A DNA stretch of 64,000 bases from Patescibacteria group bacterium (GTDB lineage: Bacteria; Patescibacteria; Dojkabacteria; J137), in NCBI GenBank assembly GCA_963169855.1, contig CAUJCN010000002.1, positions 682,001 to 746,000 on the forward strand. The letters run 5' to 3'. The notes beneath the pieces were generated by a model. The model ran no database searches, was not told the DNA's origin, and was given only the letters and a program-made list of their open reading frames with translations. Shown piece by piece: positions 53,529-61,633 of this stretch. Each line of letters begins with the position of its first letter. Within the stretch, counting starts at the first letter, position 1. A program made the translations under genes and the position numbers.

Positions 53529-54035
53529 TTAAGCTTCATTAATCCACTGATTTAAATCAAAAAAAGGTCTTTTCCACTTTGGTAAAGATTCTCTCTTAGC
53601 AGCGATTACGGCATCATGAGCTTCTTTTGCATCTTGAACTCTTTTCTGAACTGACGCTACATATAGTTCAGGATCTTTAAATTCTGATTCACGGAAATCT
53701 TGCCGAGCTTTGAAGATGAATTCTAAAGTGTCACTAATCATTTTTAGTTCCCAAACGATGAAATGAGCTGCCATTTCTTCCGAAAAGCTAACTGTACTAA
53801 TGAAAGCATTAAATACAGCATCATCTAGGATAGCTTTCAATGCAATAGGGTTAGTTATTGGTGATCGGTGCATTGATTGGATCGCTTTTAAAAACATTAC
53901 TCGATTTCCGCCTGATTTAAATGGATCACATGCAAGATCAGCTTTAAGTTTTTCTAATTTTTCAACGGCTTCTCTTTCGGCAATTGCTGCTACGCCCATC
54001 TTTTCATACCAATCGCTATAATCATTCATTCTCAT
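53529..54035 (-). CDS. Hypothetical helical protein, 168 residues
   Basis: Soluble, helical, without recognised domain. Start either ATG 54035 (MRMNDYSDW) or the ATG two codons later. Convergent with the M23 gene (14-base gap). Similar in style to the other cytoplasmic unknowns of the window. Confidence 0.5.
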   Translation of the reverse strand: MRMNDYSDWYEKMGVAAIAEREAVEKLEKLKADLACDPFKSGGNRVMFLKAIQSMHRSPITNPIALKAILDDAVFNAFISTVSFSEEMAAHFIVWELKMISDTLEFIFKARQDFRESEFKDPELYVASVQKRVQDAKEAHDAVIAAKRESLPKWKRPFFDLNQWINEA

Positions 54036-54145
54036 ATTGAAGTTTTAACTATTGGGATTATAGAGCTTAGGGTAGGGAAGTGTAAATATCCTTGGTAGGA
54101 GTCTCCACCTGCGCCAAGGCTACGGTGGACATGGAACCTACAATA

Positions 54146-54217
54146 TATCCCTAGTAGGAATCGAACCTACATCTGAGCCTTAGGAGTGCCCTGTTCTATC
54201 CGTTGAACTATAGGGAC
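54146..54217 (-). tRNA. tRNA-Arg(CCU)
   Basis: On the - strand: acceptor GTCCCTA/TAGGGAT, D-arm GTTC/GAAC, anticodon loop CTCCTAA, T-arm GTAGG-TTCGATT-CCTAC, discriminator A, no encoded CCA. The anticodon stem has a G-U and an A-G pair. Confidence 0.85.
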
Positions 54218-54236
54218 GGATACATTTCTAGCCATT

Positions 54237-54251
54237 GCCTGCCTGCCGAAG
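54237..54251. repeat. Truncated family C palindrome
   Basis: GCCTGCCTGCCG, the left half of the element found in the tRNA relic at 29671-29690, next to tRNA-Arg. The diverged family B piece CGCCAAGGCTACGGTGG lies on the other side of the tRNA (about 54106-54122). Confidence 0.45.
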
Positions 54252-54296
54252 CATTTAATGCGTAAGTAGGAGCTACAAGGACAACTCTGAATTATA

Positions 54297-54327
54297 CCAA
54301 AAGATCCTGGATTAAATCCGGGATCTG
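54297..54327 (-). terminator. ndk terminator
   Basis: On the - strand AGATCCCGGATTTAATCCAG then GATCTTTT: a stem AGATCC-GGATT/AATCC-GGATCT with T-run, 20 bases after the ndk stop. Confidence 0.7.
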
Positions 54328-54345
54328 AGCGTACTAATTGATAGA

Positions 54346-54945
54346 TTATTCTCTATTTTCCCAATCAAGAGAGTAGAGAACTTTTTCGATTGCTAAGTCG
54401 TAATGATGAATTTCATCTTCTGTGAACCAGATTTTGATTTCATTTTCTGCTTCTTCTACAGTTCCAGATGCGTGAACTAGATTTCTAACCGCTCTTTCTG
54501 AATCGTCTGCGATAAAGTAAGAATCGATTGTTAAGTCTGCAGTAATAGATCCAACATCAGCAGATAAAGGATTTGTTGCTCCTCTAATTTTTCGAACGTG
54601 TCCAACAGCATGCGCACCTTCGATAACCATAACTACAACAGGTCCAGCTGTAATGTAAGTTAAAAGTTTTTTCTGAATATCTTTAGCAATTTCGATTGGA
54701 GTCCTAGTTACTTCGATTCCCTTTTCTTTGTAAGCAGCAATAGTTCGTTCTCCTAATGTAATCATTGCTGATTCTGGTTGATCGTAATGCTTCTCTGCTT
54801 GAGCCATTGTTGGCCAAACCATCTTCATCGCAGCGATTTTTAAACCTTTTCTTTCGAATCTAGAGATAACTTCTCCGATTAATCCTCTTTGTACTGAATC
54901 TGGTTTTAAGATAACCAAAGATCTCTCTATATGAGTGTTGTTCAT
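54346..54945 (-). CDS. ndk: Nucleoside diphosphate kinase, long form
   Basis: Moves the gamma phosphate from ATP to NDPs. 199 residues instead of about 140-150: SLVILKPDSVQRGLIGEVIS at the N-terminus, FERKGLKIAAMKM, then an insertion of about 40 residues (AMITLGERTIAAYKEKGIEV and on, about 60-100), then GPVVVMVIEGAHAV, VRKIRGATNPLSA and the active-site His in RNLVHASGTVEEA. All key residues are seen. Operon with tmk (26-base gap upstream). Confidence 0.92.
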   Translation of the reverse strand: MNNTHIERSLVILKPDSVQRGLIGEVISRFERKGLKIAAMKMVWPTMAQAEKHYDQPESAMITLGERTIAAYKEKGIEVTRTPIEIAKDIQKKLLTYITAGPVVVMVIEGAHAVGHVRKIRGATNPLSADVGSITADLTIDSYFIADDSERAVRNLVHASGTVEEAENEIKIWFTEDEIHHYDLAIEKVLYSLDWENRE

Positions 54946-54971
54946 AAAATGTAGATAATAATTTGTTAAAT

Positions 54972-55601
54972 TTAGAAGTTTACTTTGCTTTTTATTACTT
55001 CTAGGATTGAAGATTTTACCTCTTCTATCGATCTATTACCATCAATTTCGATCCAATCTCCAAATTCGTTTCTTGATTTCATTAACTTGTAAATCTCTCG
55101 AAGTCTTTTTTGCTTGTCTAAACTTCTTTCGAACATATCCAAACCTTCTTCATGCCCATCTTCGTGTGCTTTTCTATCCATCGCGATAGCTGGATCTACA
55201 TCGATGTAAATAGTTAGGTCTGGTTCAGGAATTCTGAAATCTTTAGCATAAGCCAATAATTTTTCATGTTCAACTTGACCCATTAAATGTGCCTGATATG
55301 CGATTGTAGTAGTGAAATAACCGTCCGCAAGATACAAAGAGTCATTTGTATTCACATGTGGCCAAATATTGTCTGTTTCGAGCGTTTTATCTAATAAGAA
55401 TGCTAGCAACCAAGATTCGTTGTTCATTTCGATCTCGCCCTGCAAGGCCCTGTGGGTTAGAACAGAGTAGAAGTCGTTGTGTAAAGGAAATCCTTGAGAT
55501 TTTAGATTAAATTCAGGGTGTTCTGTTTGGATTAATTTAGTTAGTTCTTCGCGCTGCTTGCCTTTTCCTCCTCCGTCAATTGATTCTAAAACAATAAACA
55601 T
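54972..55601 (-). CDS. tmk: Thymidylate kinase-like protein, non-canonical active-site motifs
   Basis: 209 residues, dTMP kinase family fold: P-loop ESIDGGGKGKQ (family EGIDGAGKSTQ; S/T replaced by GK), DGYFTTTIAYQ (family DRYxxSxxAYQ; the Arg is Gly), PDLTIYIDVDPAIAMDRK, and a helical C-terminus. The changes at the P-loop and DR(Y/H) motif suggest altered catalysis or substrate; a deoxynucleoside kinase role is possible. With ndk downstream it forms a nucleotide unit. Confidence 0.75.
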   Translation of the reverse strand: MFIVLESIDGGGKGKQREELTKLIQTEHPEFNLKSQGFPLHNDFYSVLTHRALQGEIEMNNESWLLAFLLDKTLETDNIWPHVNTNDSLYLADGYFTTTIAYQAHLMGQVEHEKLLAYAKDFRIPEPDLTIYIDVDPAIAMDRKAHEDGHEEGLDMFERSLDKQKRLREIYKLMKSRNEFGDWIEIDGNRSIEEVKSSILEVIKSKVNF

Positions 55602-55649
55602 AATTTAAGTTCTAACCAAATAAAGTTTATCATACAAAATCAAGGGTAC

Positions 55650-55672
55650 AAAAAATCCCGCTTTTCAGCGGG
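55650..55672 (-). terminator. Second terminator of the ribosomal operon
   Basis: On the - strand CCCGC-tgaaaa-GCGGGA followed by a T-run. Confidence 0.75.
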
Positions 55673-55690
55673 TAGAGTAGATAAGTAGAT

Positions 55691-55715
55691 AAAAAAACCC
55701 TGCTTTCGCAGGGTT
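55691..55715 (-). terminator. Terminator after rplL
   Basis: On the - strand AACCCTGC-GAAA-GCAGGGTT followed by T6, with a GNRA loop. Confidence 0.9.
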
Positions 55716-55763
55716 GAATTAATTCTAAGAATCGAACAGCTTAACGCTGTTCTCTTCAAGAAA

Positions 55764-56153
55764 TTACTTCACTTCAACTTCTCCTCCTTCAGCTTCGATT
55801 TGTTTCTTAATGTCTTCAGCTTCTTCTTTCTTTGCTCCTTCCTTGATTGGCTTTGGTGCTGCATCAACAAGATCTTTAGCTTCTTTTAAGCCTAATCCTG
55901 TGATAGTCTTTACCACTTTGATAACTCCAATCTTTTTGTCAGCAGGAACTGATTTTAGAATTACATCGAATTCTGTCTTTTCCTCTGCTGCTTCTCCAGC
56001 TGCTGCACCTGCTACAGGCATTGCTGCCATTGCCATAGGAGCTGCTGCTTTTACATCAAAAGTTTCTTCTAGAGATTTCTTTAATTCGAAAGCTTCTACT
56101 ACAGATAACTCTTTGATTGCATCGACAATCTTTTGAACTTTGTCTGTTGCCAT
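55764..56153 (-). CDS. rplL: Ribosomal protein bL7/L12
   Basis: Stalk protein that recruits translation factors. 129 residues: N-terminal dimer helix (VQKIVDAIKELSVVEAFELK), Ala/Met-rich hinge (about 36-55), C-terminal domain with EFDVILKSVPADKKIGVIKV and GLGLKEAKDLVDAAPKPIKE. Last gene of the cluster. Confidence 0.97.
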   Translation of the reverse strand: MATDKVQKIVDAIKELSVVEAFELKKSLEETFDVKAAAPMAMAAMPVAGAAAGEAAEEKTEFDVILKSVPADKKIGVIKVVKTITGLGLKEAKDLVDAAPKPIKEGAKKEEAEDIKKQIEAEGGEVEVK

Positions 56154-56189
56154 ACTATAAAAATAATAATTAACTAAATATTAAGTTTT

Positions 56190-56723
56190 TTACTTACCTT
56201 CGTAAGCCATATCGATAATAGTTGCGATTGATCGAACTGGGTCTTCCAGCACATTTACTACAGAGCTCATAGCATTATCAAGTACACCAAGAATCAATCC
56301 GATTGAAGTCTTCTTGTCTGGCATATCTGCTAATTCACTAACCTGTTCTGCACTTAGTACTGCATTTTCAAGGTAACCTGCAACTAACGCTACCTTTTTA
56401 TCTTTTTCTTTGGTAATAGTTTTGTCTACGAATTTCTGCAACAATTTTGATGGTTGGATATAATCCTCACCCATGAACATTACCGCGTATTCACCCGCTT
56501 CCATCTCTAAACCAGAGATATCAGATTCCTTTAAGGCAATTTTGAACAAAGAGTTCTTAACTACATTAAAGCTTGCTCCAAAGTCAAAAATATCTCTTCT
56601 AAATTGAGAAACTTCGTTAGGTGTAAGCTTTGAAGGCTTTACAATTACGAAAGATGTCGCTTTAGCGATTTTATCTTTGTATTCGGCTACAACATTTTTC
56701 TTTTGATCTTTTGTTTTTGCCAT
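56190..56723 (-). CDS. rplJ: Ribosomal protein uL10
   Basis: Base of the stalk. 177 residues: TKDQKKNVVAEYKDKIAKAT, FVIVKPSKLTPNEVSQFRRD, SFNVVKNSLFKIAL and a C-terminal L12-binding helix (SVVNVLEDPVRSIATIIDMA). Starts without a Shine-Dalgarno after an attenuator-like leader; rplL follows after 36 bases. Confidence 0.95.
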   Translation of the reverse strand: MAKTKDQKKNVVAEYKDKIAKATSFVIVKPSKLTPNEVSQFRRDIFDFGASFNVVKNSLFKIALKESDISGLEMEAGEYAVMFMGEDYIQPSKLLQKFVDKTITKEKDKKVALVAGYLENAVLSAEQVSELADMPDKKTSIGLILGVLDNAMSSVVNVLEDPVRSIATIIDMAYEGK

Positions 56724-56750
56724 ATTAGCAAGTAAATAAATTATTTTATT

Positions 56751-56773
56751 AAAAAAGCACTCTTTCGAGTGCT
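56751..56773 (-). promoter_or_regulatory. Attenuator-type terminator in the uL10 leader
   Basis: On the - strand AGCACTC-GAAA-GAGTGCT followed by T5-6, between rplA and rplJ, 28 bases before the uL10 start. Intrinsic terminators in uL10 leaders allow L10-L12 feedback in other bacteria. Confidence 0.7.
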
Positions 56774-56866
56774 CTAATAATCAATTTAAATTTCTATCTC
56801 TAGAATTGATTCTTAAAGTCTCGGTAGGATTTACGATTTCTCGACCCACTGTCTATGACCTTTCTA

Positions 56867-56885
56867 CTACGCCAAGGCTTCGTAG
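56867..56885. repeat. Family B palindrome in the rplA-rplJ spacer
   Basis: CTACGCCAAGGCTTCGTAG, a nearly perfect copy of the element after groEL, directly after the uL1 stop. Confidence 0.7.
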
Positions 56886-56891
56886 AATCGT

Positions 56892-57545
56892 TTATAGATT
56901 TTTGATTATATCATTAACATCAACTTTTACGCTAGATCCCATAGTAGGCTTTACAATTACCTGTTTAAATGGACTAGATCCGTATTTCTTTACATCAACA
57001 GAAAGAGCTCTAAAGAAAGCGATAATGTTTTCTTCGATCTGTTCTGCTGTCATATCCAATTTAGCAATCTTCAACTTGATAACTCCTTGATCCTGGATTG
57101 ATTTGTAACTTGATCTTCCAGATTTGAAACTAGCAACTGCTTTTCCAACTTCCTGAGAGATTGTTCCATTCTTTGGGTTTGGCATTAATCCTTTAGGTCC
57201 AAGAATTTTTCCTAATCTTACTAGCTTAGGCATTGCAGATGGAGTAGCGATAACTACATCGAAATCTCCAAAACCACCTTCTAATTCTTTTGATAGATCA
57301 TCCATTCCAGCTTTAACAGCTCCTGCTTCTAAAGCTTCTTTTACTAGGTTTTCTTCGCAGAAAACGATTACTTTTTTGTCTTCTCCGAATGTATTAGGTA
57401 AAGCAAAGCTTCCTCTAATAACATCTTTCTTTTGTTTTTCTTTTAAGTTTAGCTGCACATCCAAATCAACAGAACCAACAAATTTAGATTTGCTTAATTC
57501 AGGTAATTGTTTTACGGCTTCTTTTAATGCGATTGGATTACTCAT
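56892..57545 (-). CDS. rplA: Ribosomal protein uL1
   Basis: 217 residues. Motifs: KFVGSVDLDVQLNLKEKQKK, VRGSFALPN-like IRGSFALPNTFG, the LGKILGPKGLMPNPKNGTIS signature and FKSGRSSYKSIQDQG. 23S stalk protein and translational repressor in other bacteria. Starts three bases after rplK. Confidence 0.96.
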   Translation of the reverse strand: MSNPIALKEAVKQLPELSKSKFVGSVDLDVQLNLKEKQKKDVIRGSFALPNTFGEDKKVIVFCEENLVKEALEAGAVKAGMDDLSKELEGGFGDFDVVIATPSAMPKLVRLGKILGPKGLMPNPKNGTISQEVGKAVASFKSGRSSYKSIQDQGVIKLKIAKLDMTAEQIEENIIAFFRALSVDVKKYGSSPFKQVIVKPTMGSSVKVDVNDIIKNL

Positions 57546-57548
57546 AGT

Positions 57549-57974
57549 TTATTCGATAACTTCTATACCTAAGCTTTTTGCTACACCAGCAACAATATTA
57601 ACTGCTGACTTCACATTTTTTGTATTTAAATCAGGAAGTTTTCTTTCGGCGATTTCCAAAAGTTCACTTTTCTTCACTGTTTTAATTTTATCTTTATTTG
57701 GTGTTCCAGATCCTTTTTCAAGTTTGAACTTTTTCTTTAACATACCAGCAACAGTTGGTTGCTTATATTCTAATTTGAAAGTTCTATCTTTGAATACAGT
57801 TACAATAACTGGAATTTCTTCTTCTCCCATTCCTGCAGTTTTTGCATTGAATTGAGTACAGAATTCCTGAATATTGATTCCGTTTTGTCCTAGAACAGGT
57901 CCTAGTGGAGGAGCTGGATTAGCTTTTCCTGCCATTATCTGTACTTTGAATGTACTTGTAATTTCCTTTGCCAT
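57549..57974 (-). CDS. rplK: Ribosomal protein uL11
   Basis: 141 residues. KVQIMAGKANPAPPLGPVLG, then QNGINIQEFCTQFNAKT, and the C-terminal KNVKSAVNIVAGVAKSLGIEV. GTPase-centre protein; full length. Confidence 0.97.
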   Translation of the reverse strand: MAKEITSTFKVQIMAGKANPAPPLGPVLGQNGINIQEFCTQFNAKTAGMGEEEIPVIVTVFKDRTFKLEYKQPTVAGMLKKKFKLEKGSGTPNKDKIKTVKKSELLEIAERKLPDLNTKNVKSAVNIVAGVAKSLGIEVIE

Positions 57975-57984
57975 ATTGTTTTAC

Positions 57985-58605
57985 TTAATTAGTGTCCGAT
58001 AACTTAGATAACATCAAAAGGTCAATATCAACTGGTGTATCTCTATCGAACAGAGATAATAACACTCTTGCCTTGCCTTTGTCTTCACTTACGCTTTCAA
58101 TTGTACCGATGAATTCCTTGAAAGGACCTTCGATAACTTTTACTGCGTCTCCAACATTAAATAGAACTTTGTAAGTAGGTTCTGATTTAACTTCGATAAA
58201 TCCTAACTGTTTATCATCTAAAGCAGTTGGAAGTTTTGGTTTTGCAGTCATACCTAAGAAGCTTTGAACTCCTTCTGTATTTCTTACTAATTGCAAAGTA
58301 TTTTCATTTGCAATCATTCTTACAAAAACATATCCAGGGTAAATTCTTTCCTGAACAGTAGTTTTCTTTCCTCTTACAATAGCTATTTTCTCCTGAACAG
58401 GGACAACAGCATCAATAATTTCGTTTTCTAAATTGTTAGCTCTTGCTCTTACTTTAATTAGTTTTGCAACGCTATTTTCTTTTCCAGATGCGCTAGCTAG
58501 AATGTACCACTTTAAATCAGGGTTTGATTCAATAGATGGGTCTAGTTTTACATCTTCAACAATATCCTGTACTTCCTCTTCCTTTTTTGTAACTTTTTTA
58601 GCCAT
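57985..58605 (-). CDS. nusG: Transcription elongation factor NusG
   Basis: 206 residues. A charged N-terminal extension (about 1-27), NGN domain (LKWYILASASGKENSVAKLI, VQERIYPGYVFVRM, RNTEGVQSFLG) and C-terminal KOW domain (VGDAVKVIEGPFKEFIGTIE). Links transcription with Rho and the ribosome; rho is at 50925. Confidence 0.96.
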   Translation of the reverse strand: MAKKVTKKEEEVQDIVEDVKLDPSIESNPDLKWYILASASGKENSVAKLIKVRARANNLENEIIDAVVPVQEKIAIVRGKKTTVQERIYPGYVFVRMIANENTLQLVRNTEGVQSFLGMTAKPKLPTALDDKQLGFIEVKSEPTYKVLFNVGDAVKVIEGPFKEFIGTIESVSEDKGKARVLLSLFDRDTPVDIDLLMLSKLSDTN

Positions 58606-58608
58606 AAC

Positions 58609-58803
58609 TTAGAAAATAACTAAATCTCTGATCCTGATTATAACAGTATCTAATGCGAAAATTAACACAACACTAACGATAATGAACACGAAAATAAAAA
58701 ATCCCCATCCTAGTGCTTTGCTTCTTGGAATATAAGTAACTTGCTTTAATTCAGCAACTACTTTCCCAAAAAAACTTCTTATATTTTTAAAAATTCTAAA
58801 CAT
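58609..58803 (-). CDS. secE: Preprotein translocase subunit SecE
   Basis: 64 residues with one C-terminal membrane helix (about 32-55, GFFIFVFIIVSVVLIFALDT) and the short amphipathic FFGKVVAELKQVTYIPRSKA before it, the minimal SecE form. Position before nusG is classical. Confidence 0.92.
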   Translation of the reverse strand: MFRIFKNIRSFFGKVVAELKQVTYIPRSKALGWGFFIFVFIIVSVVLIFALDTVIIRIRDLVIF

Positions 58804-58827
58804 ATTAATTTCAAATTGTGAATAATT

Positions 58828-58902
58828 TGGCAGGGCCGCCAGGATTTGAACCCGGGCGAAGGATTTTGGAGATCCTCATGCTACCAGCTACATCACAGCC
58901 CT
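58828..58902 (-). tRNA. tRNA-Trp(CCA)
   Basis: On the - strand: acceptor AGGGCTG/CGGCCCT, anticodon loop CTCCAAA, T-loop TTCAAAT, discriminator G, encoded CCA. Lies between rpmG and secE as in many bacteria. Confidence 0.95.
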
Positions 58903-59007
58903 AAATAAATTAAGATCAAAGATTAAAAATTAAAAGATCAAAGTCGATTTTCAAACCTTTAAACTTTTTACCTTTAATCCTTTCTCTAGGACCGGTTTAT
59001 TAAATAT

Positions 59008-59193
59008 CTATTTAACCTTCTTGGTTAATTTAAATTCAGTATGTTTTCTTAGCTTCTTGCTATATTTCTTAATAACTTTATCAGTTAAATCTTCAGAAGA
59101 TTTCTTTGATAACTTTACTGTGTAATGTTCTCCAGTCTCTGCGTTAATAAATCTGAAAACGTTTGATTTCTTTTTCTTTGATGAACCTGCCAT
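59008..59193 (-). CDS. rpmG: Ribosomal protein bL33, zinc-free form
   Basis: 61 residues: lysine-rich start, FRFINAETGEHYTVKLSKKS and KKYSKKLRKHTEFKLTKKVK match the bL33 pattern without the four zinc cysteines. The place upstream of trnW-secE-nusG supports the call. Confidence 0.8.
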   Translation of the reverse strand: MAGSSKKKKSNVFRFINAETGEHYTVKLSKKSSEDLTDKVIKKYSKKLRKHTEFKLTKKVK

Positions 59194-59295
59194 GCGATAT
59201 GTGATTAAACTTGAAGATTATATCGTTATATTCGAATATTTTCAATTCAATTTTAGTAGTAAATACAATAAAAGTAGGACTTTTCGGCTTAAAAA

Positions 59296-60183
59296 CTAAA
59301 AAGTTTGGTTGTAACCGCTTTTTTGAGCAGTTTTTAGTGAGATTTCCCCAATTAAAGTGAAGTAAGTTTCTGAAAATATTGAGTAAGATTGCTTTCCAAT
59401 AGACACTTTGATAGTTCCAAACTCATCAGTCCGAAGAACTTTTGAGTTATTTAGAATAGATAGAACATCGTTGGAAGGATGACCGTATGAGTTATTCTTT
59501 CCAGAGGAGATTATGCTAACTTCGGGATTAAGAGTCTCAACAAATTCTTTAGAAGTAGAGTATCGACTACCATGGTGTGATACTTTTAGTAAATCGACAT
59601 CACCGATAACATTCGAAAGTTTGTTCTCGTAGTAAGAACTTAGATCGCCACCAAAAAACGCTTTGAATTGATTAACAGTAAGGACAAAAGATATAGATGC
59701 ATCGTTGCTAGATATTTCAAAGAATTGCTCTAGATTCAATGGCCAAATGAACTCTATAGATGAATAGTTGTCGATCATAATCTTCGCACCTGAAAGTGGG
59801 GTTAGATTTTTAATATTATTTTCTGAAATAGCAACTTTAAGATTCTCTAATGATTTAGATTCTTTGTTCAGAGGAGGGAGAATTATCTGCTTTATTTCGT
59901 AGTATTTAATAAGATTGAGGATTTCCCCATAATGGTCGGAGTCAAAGTGACTTATGATTAGTAGATCTATAATTTTTCTTGGATAAAGAATTAGATCAAG
60001 TTCATCCAGTAGACTTGTTGAGTTTCCTGTATCTATTAGCACAATTTTATTGTCGAAAGTTCTAATCACAGTTGAATCGCCTTGTCCAATATTCAGAAAG
60101 CTAATCTCGAAATTCTGAACAGGAGAGTAGCTTAAAAAGCTAAATGAAAGAGATACTATTAATAAAATTAGGACTTTAGCCAC
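59296..60183 (-). CDS. ComEC metallo-beta-lactamase part, separate gene
   Basis: 295 residues: N-terminal hydrophobic segment, FEISFLNIGQGDSTVIRT, the metal motif SHFDSDHYG (usual HxDxDH), FFGGDLSS and KVSHHGSRYS. This is the C-terminal nuclease-like domain that in most bacteria is fused to ComEC. Its start overlaps the end of the transmembrane part by 16 bases. Likely degrades one strand during DNA uptake, or hydrolyses a nucleotide ligand. Confidence 0.85.
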   Translation of the reverse strand: MAKVLILLIVSLSFSFLSYSPVQNFEISFLNIGQGDSTVIRTFDNKIVLIDTGNSTSLLDELDLILYPRKIIDLLIISHFDSDHYGEILNLIKYYEIKQIILPPLNKESKSLENLKVAISENNIKNLTPLSGAKIMIDNYSSIEFIWPLNLEQFFEISSNDASISFVLTVNQFKAFFGGDLSSYYENKLSNVIGDVDLLKVSHHGSRYSTSKEFVETLNPEVSIISSGKNNSYGHPSNDVLSILNNSKVLRTDEFGTIKVSIGKQSYSIFSETYFTLIGEISLKTAQKSGYNQTF

Positions 60184-61550
60184 TTTGTGTTTAAATTAGC
60201 TAATATGTACATAAGTATGATAATTGTGATGCCAGCTAATAAAAATCCGAAGAAGTCAAGTTTCAATGAGATTTCAGAAAATTTAGAGGATAGATCAATT
60301 ATTAATCTTATTATAAATTCTACAATTTTAAGCAAAGGTGAAAACACTTCACCAATAACCAGAAGCACGGATGCTAGGGAAGTCAGAGGAGTTAGAATAA
60401 TATTGAAAATTATGCTTAACAGATTGAATGAGTTGTTCAATAAAGAAACTGCAGGAAGGGTAAATAACATCACAACTACTTGTTCTGTAATGATTTTTCT
60501 AATGCCACTTACTTGAATCCTGGAAGCAAGTGTAATACCAAAGTAGGCCAAATATGAAAGTACAATACTAAAGTTGAAAACGTTAAAGGGATTTAAAATC
60601 AGGAAAAAGAGCATAGTAAAAAGGATGATTTTAGTTTTGCTTGAGTAAGTTCCAAAGTAATTTAATGTGGAATTTATTGCGAAAAATATAAAAGCTCTTA
60701 AACCAGATAAGTTAGTAATTCCAGCAATGAGAAGATAAATAAACCCGGCAGCGACTGTGAGCAGTCCACGTTTTCTTTTATCAACAAAGAATAAACTGCT
60801 TTCTAAAAGAGATAGTATAAGAATAAAGTTGTAACCAGATAAAGCTAGAATATGAAGAGCACCTATTTCTCGAAAATTTTCCTTTAAATCTTTATCTATG
60901 AAACTGCTATCTCCAAACAAAAGTGATTTCGCAAAATCTGAGGATTCTTTAGTTAAATTTTGATTTAGGTTTTCTAAAAGATGATTTTTAGCATCTAACA
61001 CAAAAGGAAGTCCATTGTTCAAAACTGTTATAGAATCTTCTTCAACAGAAAGGTATTTATTCTTAGAAAGAGAGTAGTAAGGATTAAAATCAATATACTC
61101 AAACTCGCCAGTAAGTTCGATTCGAGATCCAATTTCGAGGTTACTTGAAAATCCTAGATCCACGATACTGTTAGTATTTTCGCTATAGATTTCGTAATGA
61201 TCTTGATACTTAGCTAAAACGATAAAAGTATCATCGTTTGAAACAATTGCTATGTTAGCTAAGTTATATATAAATATGTTGGAATATAGTACAGCTAATA
61301 ATATAAGAAAAACTCTATATAACTTAAATTTCGAAAACAATAGAACCAAAACTAGGATAATAAAGTAGGGTAGTAATACTGAAATTAAAGAAAAAATTAG
61401 GATTAGTAGGTTTACTGTAACTTCAGAGTTAAGCTGCTTTTTTGTATTTCTCAGAATCTTTTTTGAAATCCGTTTAAGGGAGTAGAGTATCGTCCAAGAA
61501 GACGTTCTCATAAAAGTTCCCAGAGAACTTAAAAGTTTGAGTGTTTTCAA
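60168..61550 (-). CDS. comEC: ComEC/Rec2 competence channel, transmembrane part
   Basis: Up to 460 residues. A basic N-terminus, paired membrane helices (about 45-110), an OB-like domain (about 115-185), and the competence domain with GALHILALSGYNFILIL (usual GxxHLLAISGLH) and around eight further helices. Imports single-stranded DNA. It may start at 61511 (second ATG), as an upstream small frame (61474-61617) overlaps its 5' end. The MBL domain is in the next gene. Confidence 0.85.
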   Translation of the reverse strand: MKTLKLLSSLGTFMRTSSWTILYSLKRISKKILRNTKKQLNSEVTVNLLILIFSLISVLLPYFIILVLVLLFSKFKLYRVFLILLAVLYSNIFIYNLANIAIVSNDDTFIVLAKYQDHYEIYSENTNSIVDLGFSSNLEIGSRIELTGEFEYIDFNPYYSLSKNKYLSVEEDSITVLNNGLPFVLDAKNHLLENLNQNLTKESSDFAKSLLFGDSSFIDKDLKENFREIGALHILALSGYNFILILSLLESSLFFVDKRKRGLLTVAAGFIYLLIAGITNLSGLRAFIFFAINSTLNYFGTYSSKTKIILFTMLFFLILNPFNVFNFSIVLSYLAYFGITLASRIQVSGIRKIITEQVVVMLFTLPAVSLLNNSFNLLSIIFNIILTPLTSLASVLLVIGEVFSPLLKIVEFIIRLIIDLSSKFSEISLKLDFFGFLLAGITIIILMYILANLNTKWLKS

Positions 61551-61617
61551 TTATATAAATCTTAATAGCTAGGCTTATGGCCAGCAGAATAAGATAAATG
61601 ATATTCCGCTTTTTCAT
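61474..61617 (-). CDS. Possible small membrane protein, 47 residues
   Basis: ATG 61617, 16 bases after the cyclophilin stop, reading MKKRNIIYLILLAISLAIKI and on to ENVFLDDTLLP, ending at 61474. A single membrane helix with a short outer tail. It overlaps the first codons of comEC in another frame. Close spacing supports a real coupled gene, but it may also be chance. Confidence 0.4.
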   Translation of the reverse strand: MKKRNIIYLILLAISLAIKIYIIENTQTFKFSGNFYENVFLDDTLLP

Positions 61618-61633
61618 TCTGAGATTTTAGAAC

